Source of the DNA: Farysia itapuensis
Lineage: Eukaryota; Basidiomycota; Ustilaginomycetes; Ustilaginales; Ustilaginaceae
Direction: 5' to 3'
Length of the DNA stretch: 64,000 nucleotides
NCBI GenBank assembly: GCA_023212645.1
Contig: JALBYC010000016.1
Span: 186,001 to 250,000 of the forward strand
The position numbers and the translations under genes were made by a program. Under the pieces are notes generated by a model. The model was not told where the DNA came from and searched no databases. It was given only the letters and a program-made list of their open reading frames with translations. Each line of letters starts with the position of its first letter. Within the stretch, counting starts at the first letter, position 1. Positions 1 to 10,755 of this stretch are shown here, piece by piece.

Positions 1-905
1 GAAGTGAAACCTGTCGGGTTATTTGAGCTAAAGTTGCGAAGAAGGGAAGCTTGTAGTGGCGAAGCAACCGAGTTCCAGTTGTTCAGGCAGTATTGTCGAC
101 CACGCCCGTTCAGGAGCAGAGCGTCAAAGCACGCGGGAGGTACTCCGGTCTCATGCACGACCATGAGCATGTCAGTGTGGTTGATATGCCAGTGATCCGA
201 GAGCATCATGATGTTGTGATCTTGCTCGGCTGCTTCCATCTGAGCGATGTCCATGGGATTTGAGCTGATCATGCTCCAAGGCTTCTTTCGATTTGGCTTA
301 GGTCTCACGTAGATTGTTCCTCGAAGCCCATCGGCGTAATATCCTCGCTCGTGGCTGTGATACCAGTAGCTTCCGTACTGGTTGATTAGCTTGAAGCGAT
401 AGGTGTAGGACTGTCCCGGATAGATATTCCACTGAGACAGACCCGGCACGCCATCCATCTCCGGGCTGCCAATCTGGTGAATACCATGCCAGTGTATTGC
501 AAACGGGACAGGACCTTGGTTGATGACATGAATCTCGATGTCGTCGTTTTCGTCCCAGATGAACGGTTCCGCAGGATATCTGCCATTCAAAAGAAAGCCT
601 GGACGTTCGAACCCATCGGGACTTATCACTCCCTCAGTCACAGTGAGATTGAAAGACTTGTCAGGAGCTGGTAAATCAGTAGCCTGCCTCCTGTATAGCT
701 CCGTAGGGTACACAAAGCCTGCCGCTCTATCTCCTGACGAAATGTGCTCGTGACGCTGCTTCAAGGCCTGTCGATGGTCGAGATGGCTGAACGGATCTCG
801 TGTGCCCAGGGTCGGGGTCAATATTGCAGCCGGTGGGGTTTTGTCTCTGATTGCGGCGGCGTTTGCGATAGGGGCAGACAGGAGAAGAATGGTCAGAATG
901 AACAT
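1..905 (-). CDS. Multicopper oxidase (laccase/ascorbate oxidase/ferroxidase type), N-terminal part, truncated by window edge
   Basis: This is the first ~301 residues of a secreted blue multicopper oxidase; the rest lies left of the window. Such enzymes oxidise phenols, ascorbate or Fe(II) with four-electron reduction of O2 at a trinuclear copper centre. The ATG at 905 opens a typical signal peptide (MFILTILLLSAPIANA). The copper-binding motif HWHG lies near residue 135 and HSHE near residue 182, both in cupredoxin domain 1. They are followed by DHWH near the domain 1-2 border and by LLNGRG in domain 2. The frame is open without introns to the edge. A TATATAT run at 1023-1029, about 120 nt upstream, is a candidate TATA box. 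Laccase, ascorbate oxidase and Fet3-type ferroxidase cannot be separated without the C-terminal half, where the iron-site acidic residues, third copper motif and any membrane anchor would be. Confidence 0.93.
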   Translation of the reverse strand, partial: MFILTILLLSAPIANAAAIRDKTPPAAILTPTLGTRDPFSHLDHRQALKQRHEHISSGDRAAGFVYPTELYRRQATDLPAPDKSFNLTVTEGVISPDGFERPGFLLNGRYPAEPFIWDENDDIEIHVINQGPVPFAIHWHGIHQIGSPEMDGVPGLSQWNIYPGQSYTYRFKLINQYGSYWYHSHERGYYADGLRGTIYVRPKPNRKKPWSMISSNPMDIAQMEAAEQDHNIMMLSDHWHINHTDMLMVVHETGVPPACFDALLLNGRGRQYCLNNWNSVASPLQASLLRNFSSNNPTGFT

Positions 906-1538
906 GTTAGCAAGGCACAGCATCTGGTACGAGTCTGGTCGCACTGTCCGATGACCTGGCATCGCGAGAGGAGAGCGCAAAGCGAAATCGAGGTCTACAT
1001 CTGGACATGTGAGAACGTTGACTATATATCGATCAGTCTCAACGTCGGTACGCTGTAAATTTCGCGACATGTAGCGATAAGCGCTCAACTTCGGGGCCGT
1101 CGCCGAACTCTGATTGCGACCACTGGCTCTGGTCCGATGTGTCAGTCGAGGCTGTCTTTGACAGAGCACACGGCCATTTTCGTGCACATTGGCACATCGG
1201 AGAAGCCGATCGCTACGCCAAAAGAGTTCGCAATTCACTCGTTTCAAGCTTCAAGGCGCGAGCATTGGCCTAGTTTCGGAGCACGTCCGATCCTCTATAC
1301 GCGCGATTGTGGCGTGCGCCCAAATTCTATCCCTCGTCGGAAGGACTTCCGAGTCGCAGACGCACGCACTGAAACACAAGCACGCTCAAATCAGATCCTT
1401 GTTGCGTATCGGTTCATAATTGATTAAATGGACGGTTGCCCAGTATCCAGGTATTTTGTCGGCCTTGACGGTCCCCAATTGTTGCGCTTATGTACATTAT
1501 TGTGCGGTAGCAAAATCTGGATGTGTGACGCAAGCATT
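906..1538. other. Intergenic: multicopper oxidase promoter and 3' side of HMG-CoA synthase
   Basis: About 630 bases without a supportable gene. The part next to 905 is the multicopper oxidase promoter, with a TATATAT run at 1023-1029. The part next to 1539 is the HMG-CoA synthase 3' flank. I found no TTTGCTC copper motif here on either strand. Confidence 0.6.
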
Positions 1539-3065
1539 CTACTTGGCGTCGGCAGGAATTCGACCATAAGTACGTCGGTACATGTGGTCAACGTTCTCGA
1601 GATAGTATGCTCCAGGCCAGAGGTTCGCGAGGTCACCAACAGGTTTGTGGTTGACAGCGTTGTGCGTGGCCTCTCGTGTCTTGAGAGCCTCGACGTAGGC
1701 CTCGCAAGGCACGACTTTCATATTGGCCAGACGGTTCTGTAGATCGGTGGTCTTGACGATTTGCTCGGTCGAGCCGTTGATGCGAATGGCAAAGATGGAA
1801 GCAGCCGCACCAGAGCCGAAAGAGTAGAGCAGGATGCGTTTGCCTTGGATGTCCTGCGAAGAAACGTTGCTGAGCAAAGACACGAGACCACCGTATAGGG
1901 AAGCGGTGTACATGTTGCCACATCGTCGCACAGTGTTCATACCAGGTTCCAGCTTGGACTGTTGTTGTGCCTTGCTGAACGCGGCAAAGGCCTTCTCGAC
2001 GTCCTTGTTGGTGATGGTCGACTTTCGATCCAGATCGGCGAATTCAGCAGGGATAGATGCGTAGTTCTCGTTCTTCGGGTCGGCAACAAAATCATTGTAC
2101 AGGAGACGGCCGAAGCCTTTCTGCACAAGCTTCGAATATGGGCTGTGCAAGAGGGTGTAGTCAAAATTGTCGATCTTGACAGAAGCAAGTGCAGAGGCAT
2201 CCGAGTGACCGTTGACAGAAGCGTTGCTCGCGCCGGCCGCCATCTTGGCCGCTCGCAACCGGTAGGCGTCGTACGCCTTGTCCAAACAGCCGAGGTATGT
2301 CTGGATGGTCTCTGGGCCGTCAACCTCGGGGTACTCCGACGACAAGTTGGGCTTGTAGAAATCCCAGTAGTTGCTCATGTGTGTTCCATGGGCCGGCTCC
2401 AAGACGAGCGGAGCGTCCGGACCGATCAACATGGCGACAGCGCCAGCGCCTCCAACTGGACGAGCGGAACCTTCGGCATAGATAGCAATATCACCGGCTA
2501 CAACGATAGCATCTCGACCATCCCACGAGCTGCTCTCAACCCAGTTGACGGCGTTGAAGAGCGCGGCGGTACCGCCATAGCAAGCGTTCTTGCTGTCGAT
2601 GCCTTCAATGTTGTGGTTGCCCGACTTGGCGAACAGATCCATGAGGACCGTTTTGACCGACTTGGACTTGTCAATGATGGTCTCAGTACCAACATCCAGT
2701 CGTCCGATGTTTCGTGGGTCAACGTTGTTCTTTTCCAGAAGACCAGAAACAACTAGTAGAGCGAGATACTTATGATGAGTGTCCGAGCTACAAAGTCTGA
2801 TACTCTGAGTTACTTACCAGAAAGGGCAAAGGAGTTGATGTCCTCGCGGTCATCGGTGCAAGCCATGTACTTTTGTCCAAATCCGATAGTGTACTTTCCC
2901 TTGGCTACGCCGTCAAAGTCCTCGAGTTCGTCTTCCGAGATACACTGAAAGCCAAAACGCGCATCAGTACCGCGCAGAATACCGGATGGACGCGACAACA
3001 CTTACTCTTCTGGGGAAGTAGATTTCGAGGGCTTTGATTCCGACGTTCTGGGGACGAGTCGACAT
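1539..3065 (-). CDS. ERG13: Hydroxymethylglutaryl-CoA synthase (mevalonate pathway)
   Basis: Condenses acetyl-CoA and acetoacetyl-CoA to HMG-CoA, the entry to sterols and isoprenoids. Three exons read 3065-3006, 2944-2818 and 2752-1539 on the minus strand. The introns are GTAAGT...TTTCAG and GTAAGT...CTACTAG, and the joined product is 466 residues, close to the usual size. The splices are fixed by family conservation: IYFPRR joins CISEDELEDFDGVAKGKY, and FALS joins VVSGLLEKN. The catalytic Cys is about residue 120 in NACYGGTAALFNAVNW. GRLDVGTETIIDKSKSVKT and GDIAIY are also family hallmarks. In Ustilago maydis the HMG-CoA synthase Hcs1 has also been linked to ferrichrome A siderophore synthesis (recalled, not shown here), so iron control is possible. 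No cluster of siderophore genes is visible nearby. Confidence 0.97.
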
Positions 3066-3758
3066 GATGGCAAATTGGTGGTGGTTATTTGTGCTTCGTG
3101 CAAGATATGGTAGGGTAGCAAGGGCTACAGAAGAAAGCGTTGACTTGGCATGTGCGGATTTTTACGAGGTGGAATTACCTGCATGGCTAGTGTGTTGGTT
3201 GGTCTTCCTGCCCATTTGAAATTACCGGTGCGGGTCAATTGCCCAGAGTCACAATCGATATAAAAATTTCTCGTTCCCCCAAATTCACCCAAAAAAAGAC
3301 TTTGCAGATCATCTGCCGCTTCGTTAATGCGAAACACGCCGCGTCTGAGCGACATGGAAAACGTACGATTCGGAAACTGGCTAATTCCACTATCACATGG
3401 CCTGGACTAAGTTTGTATGCTGCTAATTGAAAGTGGAGCGTGGCTGTAACATTCATGGTCGCCTCTGATGCGAAGCATGCGAAGCTTTCCAGACGAAGCA
3501 ACCGCACAGAAGGCATGGCTTCGGTGCTGGTTTCAGATCGGCAGGAGACCGGAAACGCGGAAACGCGGAAGAGTTCGGGACCAACACAGATCTGACAACA
3601 GACACCAGCATCGGTATATCCGTATGAGTACGATGAGTGGGTATGTACGAGAGTGTCATGTGCGCGTAGGTGACAGCGCGTGATTGCGTAAGCCAGCTAT
3701 GTACAGATCTTGACGGTCGTTCTCATACTTGAACAATGGGGGGTTTCTCGCTGTGCAA
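3066..3758. other. Intergenic: HMG-CoA synthase promoter and U2AF 3' flank
   Basis: About 690 bases. It should hold the HMG-CoA synthase promoter (left part) and the 3' end of the U2AF gene (right part). Scattered GATA/TATC tetramers occur, for example TATC at 3391-3394, but no more often than chance predicts. I see no other structure. Confidence 0.5.
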
Positions 3759-5699
3759 TTAGGATTGCGAAGCAGTGCTCCCGAAAGCCGGGCCGGCGGC
3801 CTGAGTGGCTGTAGCATCGGCGTTTTGACCACCATCTTCGTCTGCTGGCCAGTCATCTTCTTTGAGAAAGGCGCAGATGACCGTCCTGCCGCCAAACTGC
3901 CGACCGGCAAGTGCTTTGAGTGCTTGTGAACATTCCTGAACAGCTTCATAACGGACGTAGACGCGTCCTACTCCTTCTCGCTCGCCCTTTGGCTGCTCCG
4001 GTTGCTCTGCGTCGTCCTGAATTCGTTTCCAAGAGTGCGCCGCAGCGCCTTTGCTCTCCTTGGCTGGTCGTGGGATTCGCACGTCCATGACCGAGCCATA
4101 CTTGGTACACTCCTCTCTAATGTCCTCGACAATGTCTGCATACTCTTCGTCGTCCTGCAACTCTTCTGGTGTCACCATGTTGAGCATGGCCATGCATGAA
4201 GTCGGTTCTCCAGCGTCACCTCCGTTGCCCGCAAACTTTTGCATGTTGCTGGTCAGGTCGACGCCACTAGTGCTTGGTCCTGTCGCTGCGATTGTCAGCG
4301 CCTTCTTGTCGCTGCCAACACTGGCTCTTTGAACAACGAGATTGCGGTCTCCAACCTCCATGCCGTTCAGGCCCTGGCACGCAAGGTCAGTCAGAGCGAG
4401 GTCAACATACTCGCAGAAGGCAAAGCCTTTCGAGGCTCCGGTACCAGGCTCCTTGACCAGATTGAAAGCGCGCAACTCTCCGAACGTTTGCAGCAGCTCG
4501 ATCACTTGTTCATCGTTCAGATAAGTGGGAAGTCCACCGACAAAGATCTTGTTGATGGAATCGGGCACATTCGTGCTGATGACCCCAGGTACATGGACGC
4601 CTGAAGGCGGTCGCGCATCGGGACCAGCATAGTCTTTAGGCCTGCGAAGTTTCAGAGATTGATTCTGGAAGACGATACCATCAAAAGACATAGCATTCGT
4701 CGCCTCTTCTGGGTGACGAAACTCGACAAACGCATATCCTTTGTCTGGGTTGAGTTGCGCAGATACGGCCGGCTCTCCGGGCTCTGTTCCGAGCTGGAGC
4801 TGTAGCATCTGCTTGTTGAAGAATTGCACAAGCCCTGGCTCGGTAGCTTCATGTGTAATGTTGCCAACATACAGGCGCCTTGCTTGTCTGTGGGCATTGC
4901 CTGCCGCTTGGTCGTGTAAGCCATGCTGTTGAAATGAGTTGGCAGATTGGTTAAGATAGGCTTGACCGCCCATATGAATGGGGGGCAGCGGTAAGCCTAC
5001 ACCAGGAGGTACACCCGGAGCATTGACACCAAGGTTGACGGGTGGCATTCCGACGAGCCGAGTCTGGCCAGGAATGCCAAACAGGCCGGTGGCTTTGGCG
5101 GCCAAAGCACTTGTACCCTCAAAACCAGGAGCAGGGATGTCCCATTTGCTGTTTGGGTGTTCTCGCTCGCTGATTGGAATCGTGCCCTCAGGCGTAGGGC
5201 TCCTACGGTTCGATGGGCTGCCTTCCCGTGCATCTTGACTTCTCCAGTCTCCATTTCTTCGACGTCGATCATCTTCGTACTCGTAGCGTGGACGGTCTCT
5301 ACGAGGCGGATAGCCTCCACCATGTTCGTTTCTCGATCGACTTGACGAGGGACCAGAGTAACGTCCATCTCGCGATCCCCCGTAGGAATCGTCCCTGCGC
5401 CTAGGTCGGTCGTCTTCGCGCCGGGTCCGGTCGTCACCATAGGCACGCCGCGGATGGCGATCGTACTCGTCCCGGTCGTCCTCGCGGGCCCTTCTTCCAT
5501 TGGAATAAAAGCCTCTGTCTGCATGTCCACCGTGTCCAGCTCTGTGATCCTGCCTGTATGGTTCACGATCATCTGCTTCGCGATGCCTAGTGTGTTCTCT
5601 GTAGCTGTCGTTCGTGCTGCTGTTGTTACGTTGATGTGATGCCTTCTGCCGCACCTCGGTCTCAATGCCAGCCAAGAAGGCTTCTGCGCTGTCGGCCAT
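3759..5699 (-). CDS. U2AF large subunit (U2AF65-type splicing factor)
   Basis: Single exon, 646 residues. U2AF65 binds the polypyrimidine tract before 3' splice sites and recruits U2 snRNP through SF1 and SF3b. An Arg/Asp/Glu/Ser-rich N-terminal region (about 25-170) stands for the RS domain. RRM1 (about 275-365) has RNP2 RRLYVGNI and RNP1 KGYAFVEF. RRM2 (about 380-460) has KIFVGGLP and KGFAFCEY. The C-terminal U2AF-homology motif (about 505-625) begins LNMVTPEEL and carries VGRVYVRYE. The C-terminal tail after the UHM is low-complexity. The start is the first ATG, followed by MADSAEAFLAGIE. The gene is divergently arranged with PRP40, with only 217 nt between start codons. Confidence 0.96.
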   Translation of the reverse strand: MADSAEAFLAGIETEVRQKASHQRNNSSTNDSYREHTRHREADDREPYRQDHRAGHGGHADRGFYSNGRRAREDDRDEYDRHPRRAYGDDRTRREDDRPRRRDDSYGGSRDGRYSGPSSSRSRNEHGGGYPPRRDRPRYEYEDDRRRRNGDWRSQDAREGSPSNRRSPTPEGTIPISEREHPNSKWDIPAPGFEGTSALAAKATGLFGIPGQTRLVGMPPVNLGVNAPGVPPGVGLPLPPIHMGGQAYLNQSANSFQQHGLHDQAAGNAHRQARRLYVGNITHEATEPGLVQFFNKQMLQLQLGTEPGEPAVSAQLNPDKGYAFVEFRHPEEATNAMSFDGIVFQNQSLKLRRPKDYAGPDARPPSGVHVPGVISTNVPDSINKIFVGGLPTYLNDEQVIELLQTFGELRAFNLVKEPGTGASKGFAFCEYVDLALTDLACQGLNGMEVGDRNLVVQRASVGSDKKALTIAATGPSTSGVDLTSNMQKFAGNGGDAGEPTSCMAMLNMVTPEELQDDEEYADIVEDIREECTKYGSVMDVRIPRPAKESKGAAAHSWKRIQDDAEQPEQPKGEREGVGRVYVRYEAVQECSQALKALAGRQFGGRTVICAFLKEDDWPADEDGGQNADATATQAAGPAFGSTASQS

Positions 5700-5916
5700 T
5701 GTCCTTTGCTTCGAGCGAAAAGGGGTTGGGGATAGTTAAACGTTGCTTCTCCTCGATTACCGAACTGTGAATTGCACAGTGAGTGCATGTGTATTCCTAC
5801 TTTCCTTAGAGGAAGAAAATCCGTCGACCGATTTCCGAGAAGTGAACCCCGATCACAATGTGCCAGAAGGCTCTTGTTTCACGCTTTCACCAACCCATAT
5901 AGATCGAGTCGAGATC
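5700..5916. promoter_or_regulatory. Short divergent promoter shared by U2AF65 and PRP40
   Basis: Only 217 nt separate the ATG of the U2AF large subunit (5699, minus) from the ATG of Prp40 (5917, plus), so both promoters and both 5' leaders must overlap here. The PRP40 frame is open back to a TTG at 5743 but contains no ATG before 5917. A GTGAGT at about 5779 could be a 5'-leader intron donor; this is speculative. Confidence 0.7.
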
Positions 5917-7938
5917 ATGTCGGCCGCTCCTGGCCATCATTGGACAGAGCATAAGACCGCGCAAGGTCGCGTCTATTGGTATCACAACATTGACAAGAGA
6001 TCGGTCTGGGAGAAGCCAGCTGAGCTCAAATCGGCGCGAGAAAGTGCGCTGGACTCAACACCATGGAAAGAGTACAAGTCTGGCGACAGGTCCTACTATG
6101 TTCACAGCATCACAAAGCAATCTACGTGGACGCTCCCCCAAGAGCTCAAGCAGATCTTGGATCAATTTCCTGAGGATGTCCCAGGCACATCGGCGAGTGC
6201 AGCCGGATTCTCGGGACTTCAGTCACCTAGGCCCACAGGATCGTCCCATGCTGGAAGCCCTATGCACTCGGGAGCGGCAATGTCCCCGCTCGGATCTCAT
6301 GCAGGAGACCAAGCACCGTATTCTGGAACCCCTCCGAGCTTCAGCCCAAGCGCCGCCTCCGGATCTGGGACACCGCTTAATCACCCGTCTGCTGCATCTT
6401 CGAGCGTTCGCCTGCCAGACCGACCGAACAATCAATCCTCTATTGTTTCAGACGTCGACTTTCGTGGAGACAAAGAAGGCGCTGAAGCTGCGTTCATCCA
6501 GCTGCTAGCAAACGCTCGCGTCGACGTAGACTGGACATGGGAGACGACTATGCGTACCATCATCACTGACCCTCTATACAAGGCACTCAAGAGCATTGCA
6601 GAACGCAAAGCAGCTTTTAACAAGTACATCGAACGCCTCAGGAAGCAAAGAGCTGAAGAGTCCCTTGCCAGACAGGAAAAACTCAAGCCCAGATTCAAGC
6701 AGGCCATACTGTCTGACTCTCGCATCAAACCATACTCCAGCTTTGCGACTGTCCGCAAATTCCTCTCGCCCAAAGCGGCTGTATGGAAAGAGTTTGAGTC
6801 AGAGGAGGAAGCAAAGAGACTCTTCCAGACAATCAGTCACGAAATTCAGCAAGCCGAGCACCAAAAAGAGAGACAGACACAGTCTCGCAACAAGGACCTA
6901 CTTCTGTCCCTTCTCAAGACGTTTGAGGCCGACGTCTACACCCGTTGGAGAGATGCTCATCGCACTATCCAAGAGTCTCAAGAGTTCGCAGAAGACGAGC
7001 ATCTCAAAAGTATGGATGTAACCGATATGTTGATGGTGTTTGCGGACTTGATGAGAGACATTGAAAAGGACACCGAAGAAAGCAAGAAGAGGGAAGTCAT
7101 GCTGCGCAAACGCAGAGAAAGGAAGAATCGCGAGGAGTACAAATCCTTACTGCAGGAACTCAGGAAAGACGGCAAGATCCATGCCAGATCCACTTGGGGC
7201 CAAATATTTTCCCTCCTCAAAGACGACGGACGCTTCCTCCGCGTAGTTGGACAGGCCGGATCGAGTCCTCTCGATATGCTTTACGATCTGGTAGACGAGA
7301 TCGATCTCGAGCTCGCAGCTCAAACCACCCTGATCCTTGATCATCTAAATGCACGCGGCCATAAGCTAAGCGCCAATACTACGCAAGAGGAGTTTAGTGA
7401 CTGGGTCAACGGCACAGCTGTTCCCAAGGATGCTTTACAACAAATCTATGCGGCACAAGTCACAATGCTCAAGGAAGAAGAGGATTATCGGGCGACGGAA
7501 GAGCGACGCAGGCTCGAACGCAGGCATCGCCATCAAATAGAAGACCTGCGCTATGCTTTCAAGAAGATCGAGCCCCCGCTGGACCTTGACGCGGACTACG
7601 ACACCATTGAAAGCAGCATCAAGTCTTTACCTGAGTTCAAAGATGCCGTTGCTTCTGACGAGCAAATTCCACGTTGGGCTTGGAGCAAATTTGTCCGTCG
7701 ACAAAAGGAGAAGGAGCTCGAAAGACTCGAGCACCAGTCTCACCACAAACCTGGTCACGTTGGCGACGACAGCGCCAGTTCTCGCAAGCGCAAGTCCTAC
7801 TCAGAACGACGAGATCACCGAGACAGCTACACAGACAAACTCGACACTGCACGCAGTACAGCATCAGTGGCAGGCGAAGACAGTCAAAAGCGCGCCCGGC
7901 GAGACGATGAGTCCGAACCGGAAGAAGGCGAAGTCTAG
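5917..7938 (+). CDS. PRP40: Prp40-like U1 snRNP factor (WW and FF domains)
   Basis: Single exon, 673 residues. Prp40 bridges the 5' and 3' splice sites in the early spliceosome: its WW domains bind Pro-rich ligands such as SF1/BBP, and its FF domains bind U1 proteins and the RNA polymerase II tail. Two WW domains are clear: residues ~6-36 (HHWTEHKTAQGRVYWYHN, ending SVWEKP) and ~48-77 (TPWKEYKSGDRSYYVHS, ending STWTLP). A Ser/Pro linker follows, then a series of FF repeats from about residue 182 to 600, including the AFIQLLANARVDVDWTWE and RWRDAHRTIQ segments. The C-terminus is charged and Arg/Glu-rich, ending EPEEGEV. The ATG at 5917 is the first in frame. Confidence 0.96.
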   Translation: MSAAPGHHWTEHKTAQGRVYWYHNIDKRSVWEKPAELKSARESALDSTPWKEYKSGDRSYYVHSITKQSTWTLPQELKQILDQFPEDVPGTSASAAGFSGLQSPRPTGSSHAGSPMHSGAAMSPLGSHAGDQAPYSGTPPSFSPSAASGSGTPLNHPSAASSSVRLPDRPNNQSSIVSDVDFRGDKEGAEAAFIQLLANARVDVDWTWETTMRTIITDPLYKALKSIAERKAAFNKYIERLRKQRAEESLARQEKLKPRFKQAILSDSRIKPYSSFATVRKFLSPKAAVWKEFESEEEAKRLFQTISHEIQQAEHQKERQTQSRNKDLLLSLLKTFEADVYTRWRDAHRTIQESQEFAEDEHLKSMDVTDMLMVFADLMRDIEKDTEESKKREVMLRKRRERKNREEYKSLLQELRKDGKIHARSTWGQIFSLLKDDGRFLRVVGQAGSSPLDMLYDLVDEIDLELAAQTTLILDHLNARGHKLSANTTQEEFSDWVNGTAVPKDALQQIYAAQVTMLKEEEDYRATEERRRLERRHRHQIEDLRYAFKKIEPPLDLDADYDTIESSIKSLPEFKDAVASDEQIPRWAWSKFVRRQKEKELERLEHQSHHKPGHVGDDSASSRKRKSYSERRDHRDSYTDKLDTARSTASVAGEDSQKRARRDDESEPEEGEV

Positions 7939-8083
7939 TCCACATTTCTTGTTGCAGCTCAGGCAATGGCACACAAGTCTGAAAAGAAATCGATTCCTGA
8001 ATACACATCAACGGCTAGAGAGCACATGACGAAGATGTGAGGGGGGCGGTGGTATGTCTAACTGTACTCTCGGCGCAAGAACA

Positions 8084-9702
8084 TTACGCCATAGGAATGC
8101 CTGCCGGGTTGTTGGCAGAGAAGATAAACAGGTTGTTGGTTGCCGCGATGGCGATTGTGTTTTCTCTTGGATGATAGCTGGCATGCAAGATCTTTTTGTT
8201 GAAGTCTGGGTTGTCCATATTCATCTGCCCAGGTGCGCCAAGAGCGTTGTTTGCGCCGCCCTTGTTGCCCTTCTTACCGGCACCAGCCATTCTCTTGGCC
8301 TTGAACGCCGACTTGTCCGCTTGAAGGACGACGTCCGAGCTGTCGTCTTTGTCAAAAATGTGAAAGTAATTATTGTAGCTCCCCGTAAGAACCTTTTTGC
8401 CATCAGGACCCCAGAGAGCCTCAAATTTGTCAAAGATGCAGTCGTTCTCGTACAGATCACACAGCTTGGATCGCAGATGATCATGGATCGGGATCGTCTT
8501 GACCGGCTTGTTTTCCATATTGACGTCCCAAATTTTGAGTGTGAGATAGTCGCGCGACAAGATGTATCGACCGTCTCTGCTGAACTTCACGTCCGAGATG
8601 CTGCTGATGATTTCGCTGAAGAATGACTTTGCAGACGGATCTTCTTCCTCTTCGAATTGCTTCGCATGCGCATCACAGAGTGCAGAATCGCGCATGTCAG
8701 CAAGCTTGATGGTGCCCTTGGAGCTGGAGTAGACAAATTGGTTGCAGTGTATAGGGTGGAATTCGGCGGCTGTAATGACTTCAGTGAGCTCTTCCATGTT
8801 GACTGGCTTGATGTCCACGATATTGAAGCTCTGATCGCTGATATTGAGATTCCACAAATTGACACGGAGATCGTCAGCACTTATGTACGTCTCCCCGTCA
8901 GAGTTGACCGAGATCGAATTGATGTGATATGCGTGCGCGTTTGCATAAATTTTGCGCGGCACGGCAGCAATAATGGTGTCTACCGCTGTGAGTCGTGGGA
9001 GACGCAGACCAGTACCGCTTCCCGGCCTTGGTGTTGGCACCGGAAGTAGAGAGGGATGCAGACTGGACTCTTGTGGCTGTCGAAAGGCTTGTCCGTTGTG
9101 GTTATTCTCTGCCACCAACTTCAATGTCTTTTCAAAGACCTTCCACAATTTGATCGTCTTGTCGTTTGTGCTGAGCAAGAAGTGCGCTGCATTTTGTCTC
9201 CTACACCACTTGATCTTGTTGATCTTTTCTTCAATCTCAAGCGACTTGAGGTAGTCAAACTCGGGTTCGTGTGACTGAAACTCAGTGTGAAACTTGTACT
9301 CGCAGCCCTTTTTCTGTTGAAAGAGATGATTGACGTCAGTGGCCAATACCGGAAGCCGTCAGTGCGTTTGACCATGCTTACAGAGTCATTGCGCTCGAAG
9401 AGGACAACCCGACCTCCCTTGTCACCCGTGGCAAGATAGTCTCCAGTGTGATCGAATTCAACCGTGGAGATGATATCAGCTGGATCAGACAATGAAAAGA
9501 AGGTCAGTATCTGTGCCGAAACGACCAACTCGCAGCTCATAACATGATAGTAGGGCAAGAGGGGATGGCGAAGCTTGTATACGCCTGCGCCAGCTTTGCA
9601 ATGGTAATGCCACTTACCTTCTGTTATTTCTTCAACTTCGCCCTTGTCACCGAAGCATTGCGCAAAGCGCCATCCACCGGACGGATCGCCGTCTTTCTCC
9701 AT
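8084..9702 (-). CDS. CDC55: Protein phosphatase 2A regulatory subunit B (B55/Cdc55), WD40
   Basis: B55 subunits form a seven-bladed beta-propeller that targets PP2A to its substrates in mitosis and morphogenesis. Three exons read 9702-9618, 9479-9382 and 9313-8084, giving 470 residues. Introns use GTAAGT...CCAG and GTAAGC...AACAG. The splices reconstruct conserved sequence: ITE joins [20 protein letters not shown], and VVLFERNDS joins [19 protein letters not shown]. Further hallmarks are [37 protein letters not shown] and FARD-like [12 protein letters not shown] fungal low-complexity insert near residues 360-395 (AGKKGNKGG) interrupts the last blades. It is convergent with PRP40, with 145 nt between the stops. 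Confidence 0.97.
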
Positions 9703-10755
9703 GCTGAAGGTACACGCAGCTCACTTGCTATCAGCTGGCACGTTGCGATTTAAGATCGAAGACGACAGCTGACCCAGAAATCGAGTAGCTCTTTGCGCGT
9801 CCTTGCGGCGTGATAATCTTGCGCGGTACACAGTTATGCGCCGTCGAGATCTTTTGTGACTTGGAAAGAGTGATCTCGTTGCGTGATAGCAACGACGAAT
9901 CGGATTTACCGAAGTTTCTCGTAAAGCTGCAAGCGGGTGGTCCCGATCGGTCGTGCGTGCTGCAGCGTTGATGCGCAAAAGACGAAACAGAAAGTACTAA
10001 TCCGTGTCAGAGCTGCGCCGTCTCGAGACAGGGCAGACGGGGATAAGGTCGCACTGCTGTTATGATCAAAGATGTTGTGGAGTAGGATGAGGTCAACGAG
10101 CAAGCCGATTGAGTGAGATCTGCTTGCCGCGAGTCCGAATCAAAGCTTGCCTGGCTCGTTCGAGCGAAAATTGACCGGAGAGGAGAAAAAACACAGCAGA
10201 CGCCTGAAAAATGCTAGTCGGCTAGTACGAAAAGCGAGTCTGATCACACGTCCCGACAGAGGTACGCCAGAGTATATTCATGCAGCGACAAACTCAGTGC
10301 GCCACAGGAGCTTCTAATGACGAGGCTGAGCTATTTCGCAATGCCTTCTCTGGTCATACCCCAAGACAGGCCTTCACTACTAGTCACCAACAGCTGCAAA
10401 AAACGGTAGTAATCCCAAGAAATCGGGGCCATTTTAATCCAGGTTAATGCACGAGCCAAGTCGAGTCAACTTGATTTCAACGGCTGTACGATCTTACAAA
10501 CCACGTTCTCGTTTTTCAATTTTTCGGTCTAGCTCGTTCTTCAGTTTCTGGTTTCTCGATGTTTGTTCATCTTGCGCTCCTCAGCTACAGCGCCTCCGCA
10601 TGCGCTGTAGCCGGGGTCACGACGCTGTACATATGTTGACCGGCCAACACACTTACTTGTTCCTTCTCAGAGGCAGACAAGGTGTAAATGGGATGTAGGC
10701 TCTATAATTAAACAAGCCCTTTTCCGATCTCTAAGATGGTGGTCAGAGGGGGGTT
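9703..10755. other. Intergenic, about 1 kb: CDC55 promoter and 3' flank of the BIM1-like gene
   Basis: No credible gene: the short open frames here lack recognisable sequence. The left part should be the CDC55 promoter and the right part the 3' UTR of the BIM1-like gene. I found no tRNA or repeat. Confidence 0.55.

Noticed and set aside
3066..3758. GATA-type iron-repressor sites in the HMG-CoA synthase promoter
   Set aside because: GATA/TATC tetramers are not more frequent than expected by chance and no longer consensus was found.
10447..10698. 83-codon plus-strand open frame
   Set aside because: Begins with ATG but has low-complexity Arg/Ser/Phe sequence and no family signal.
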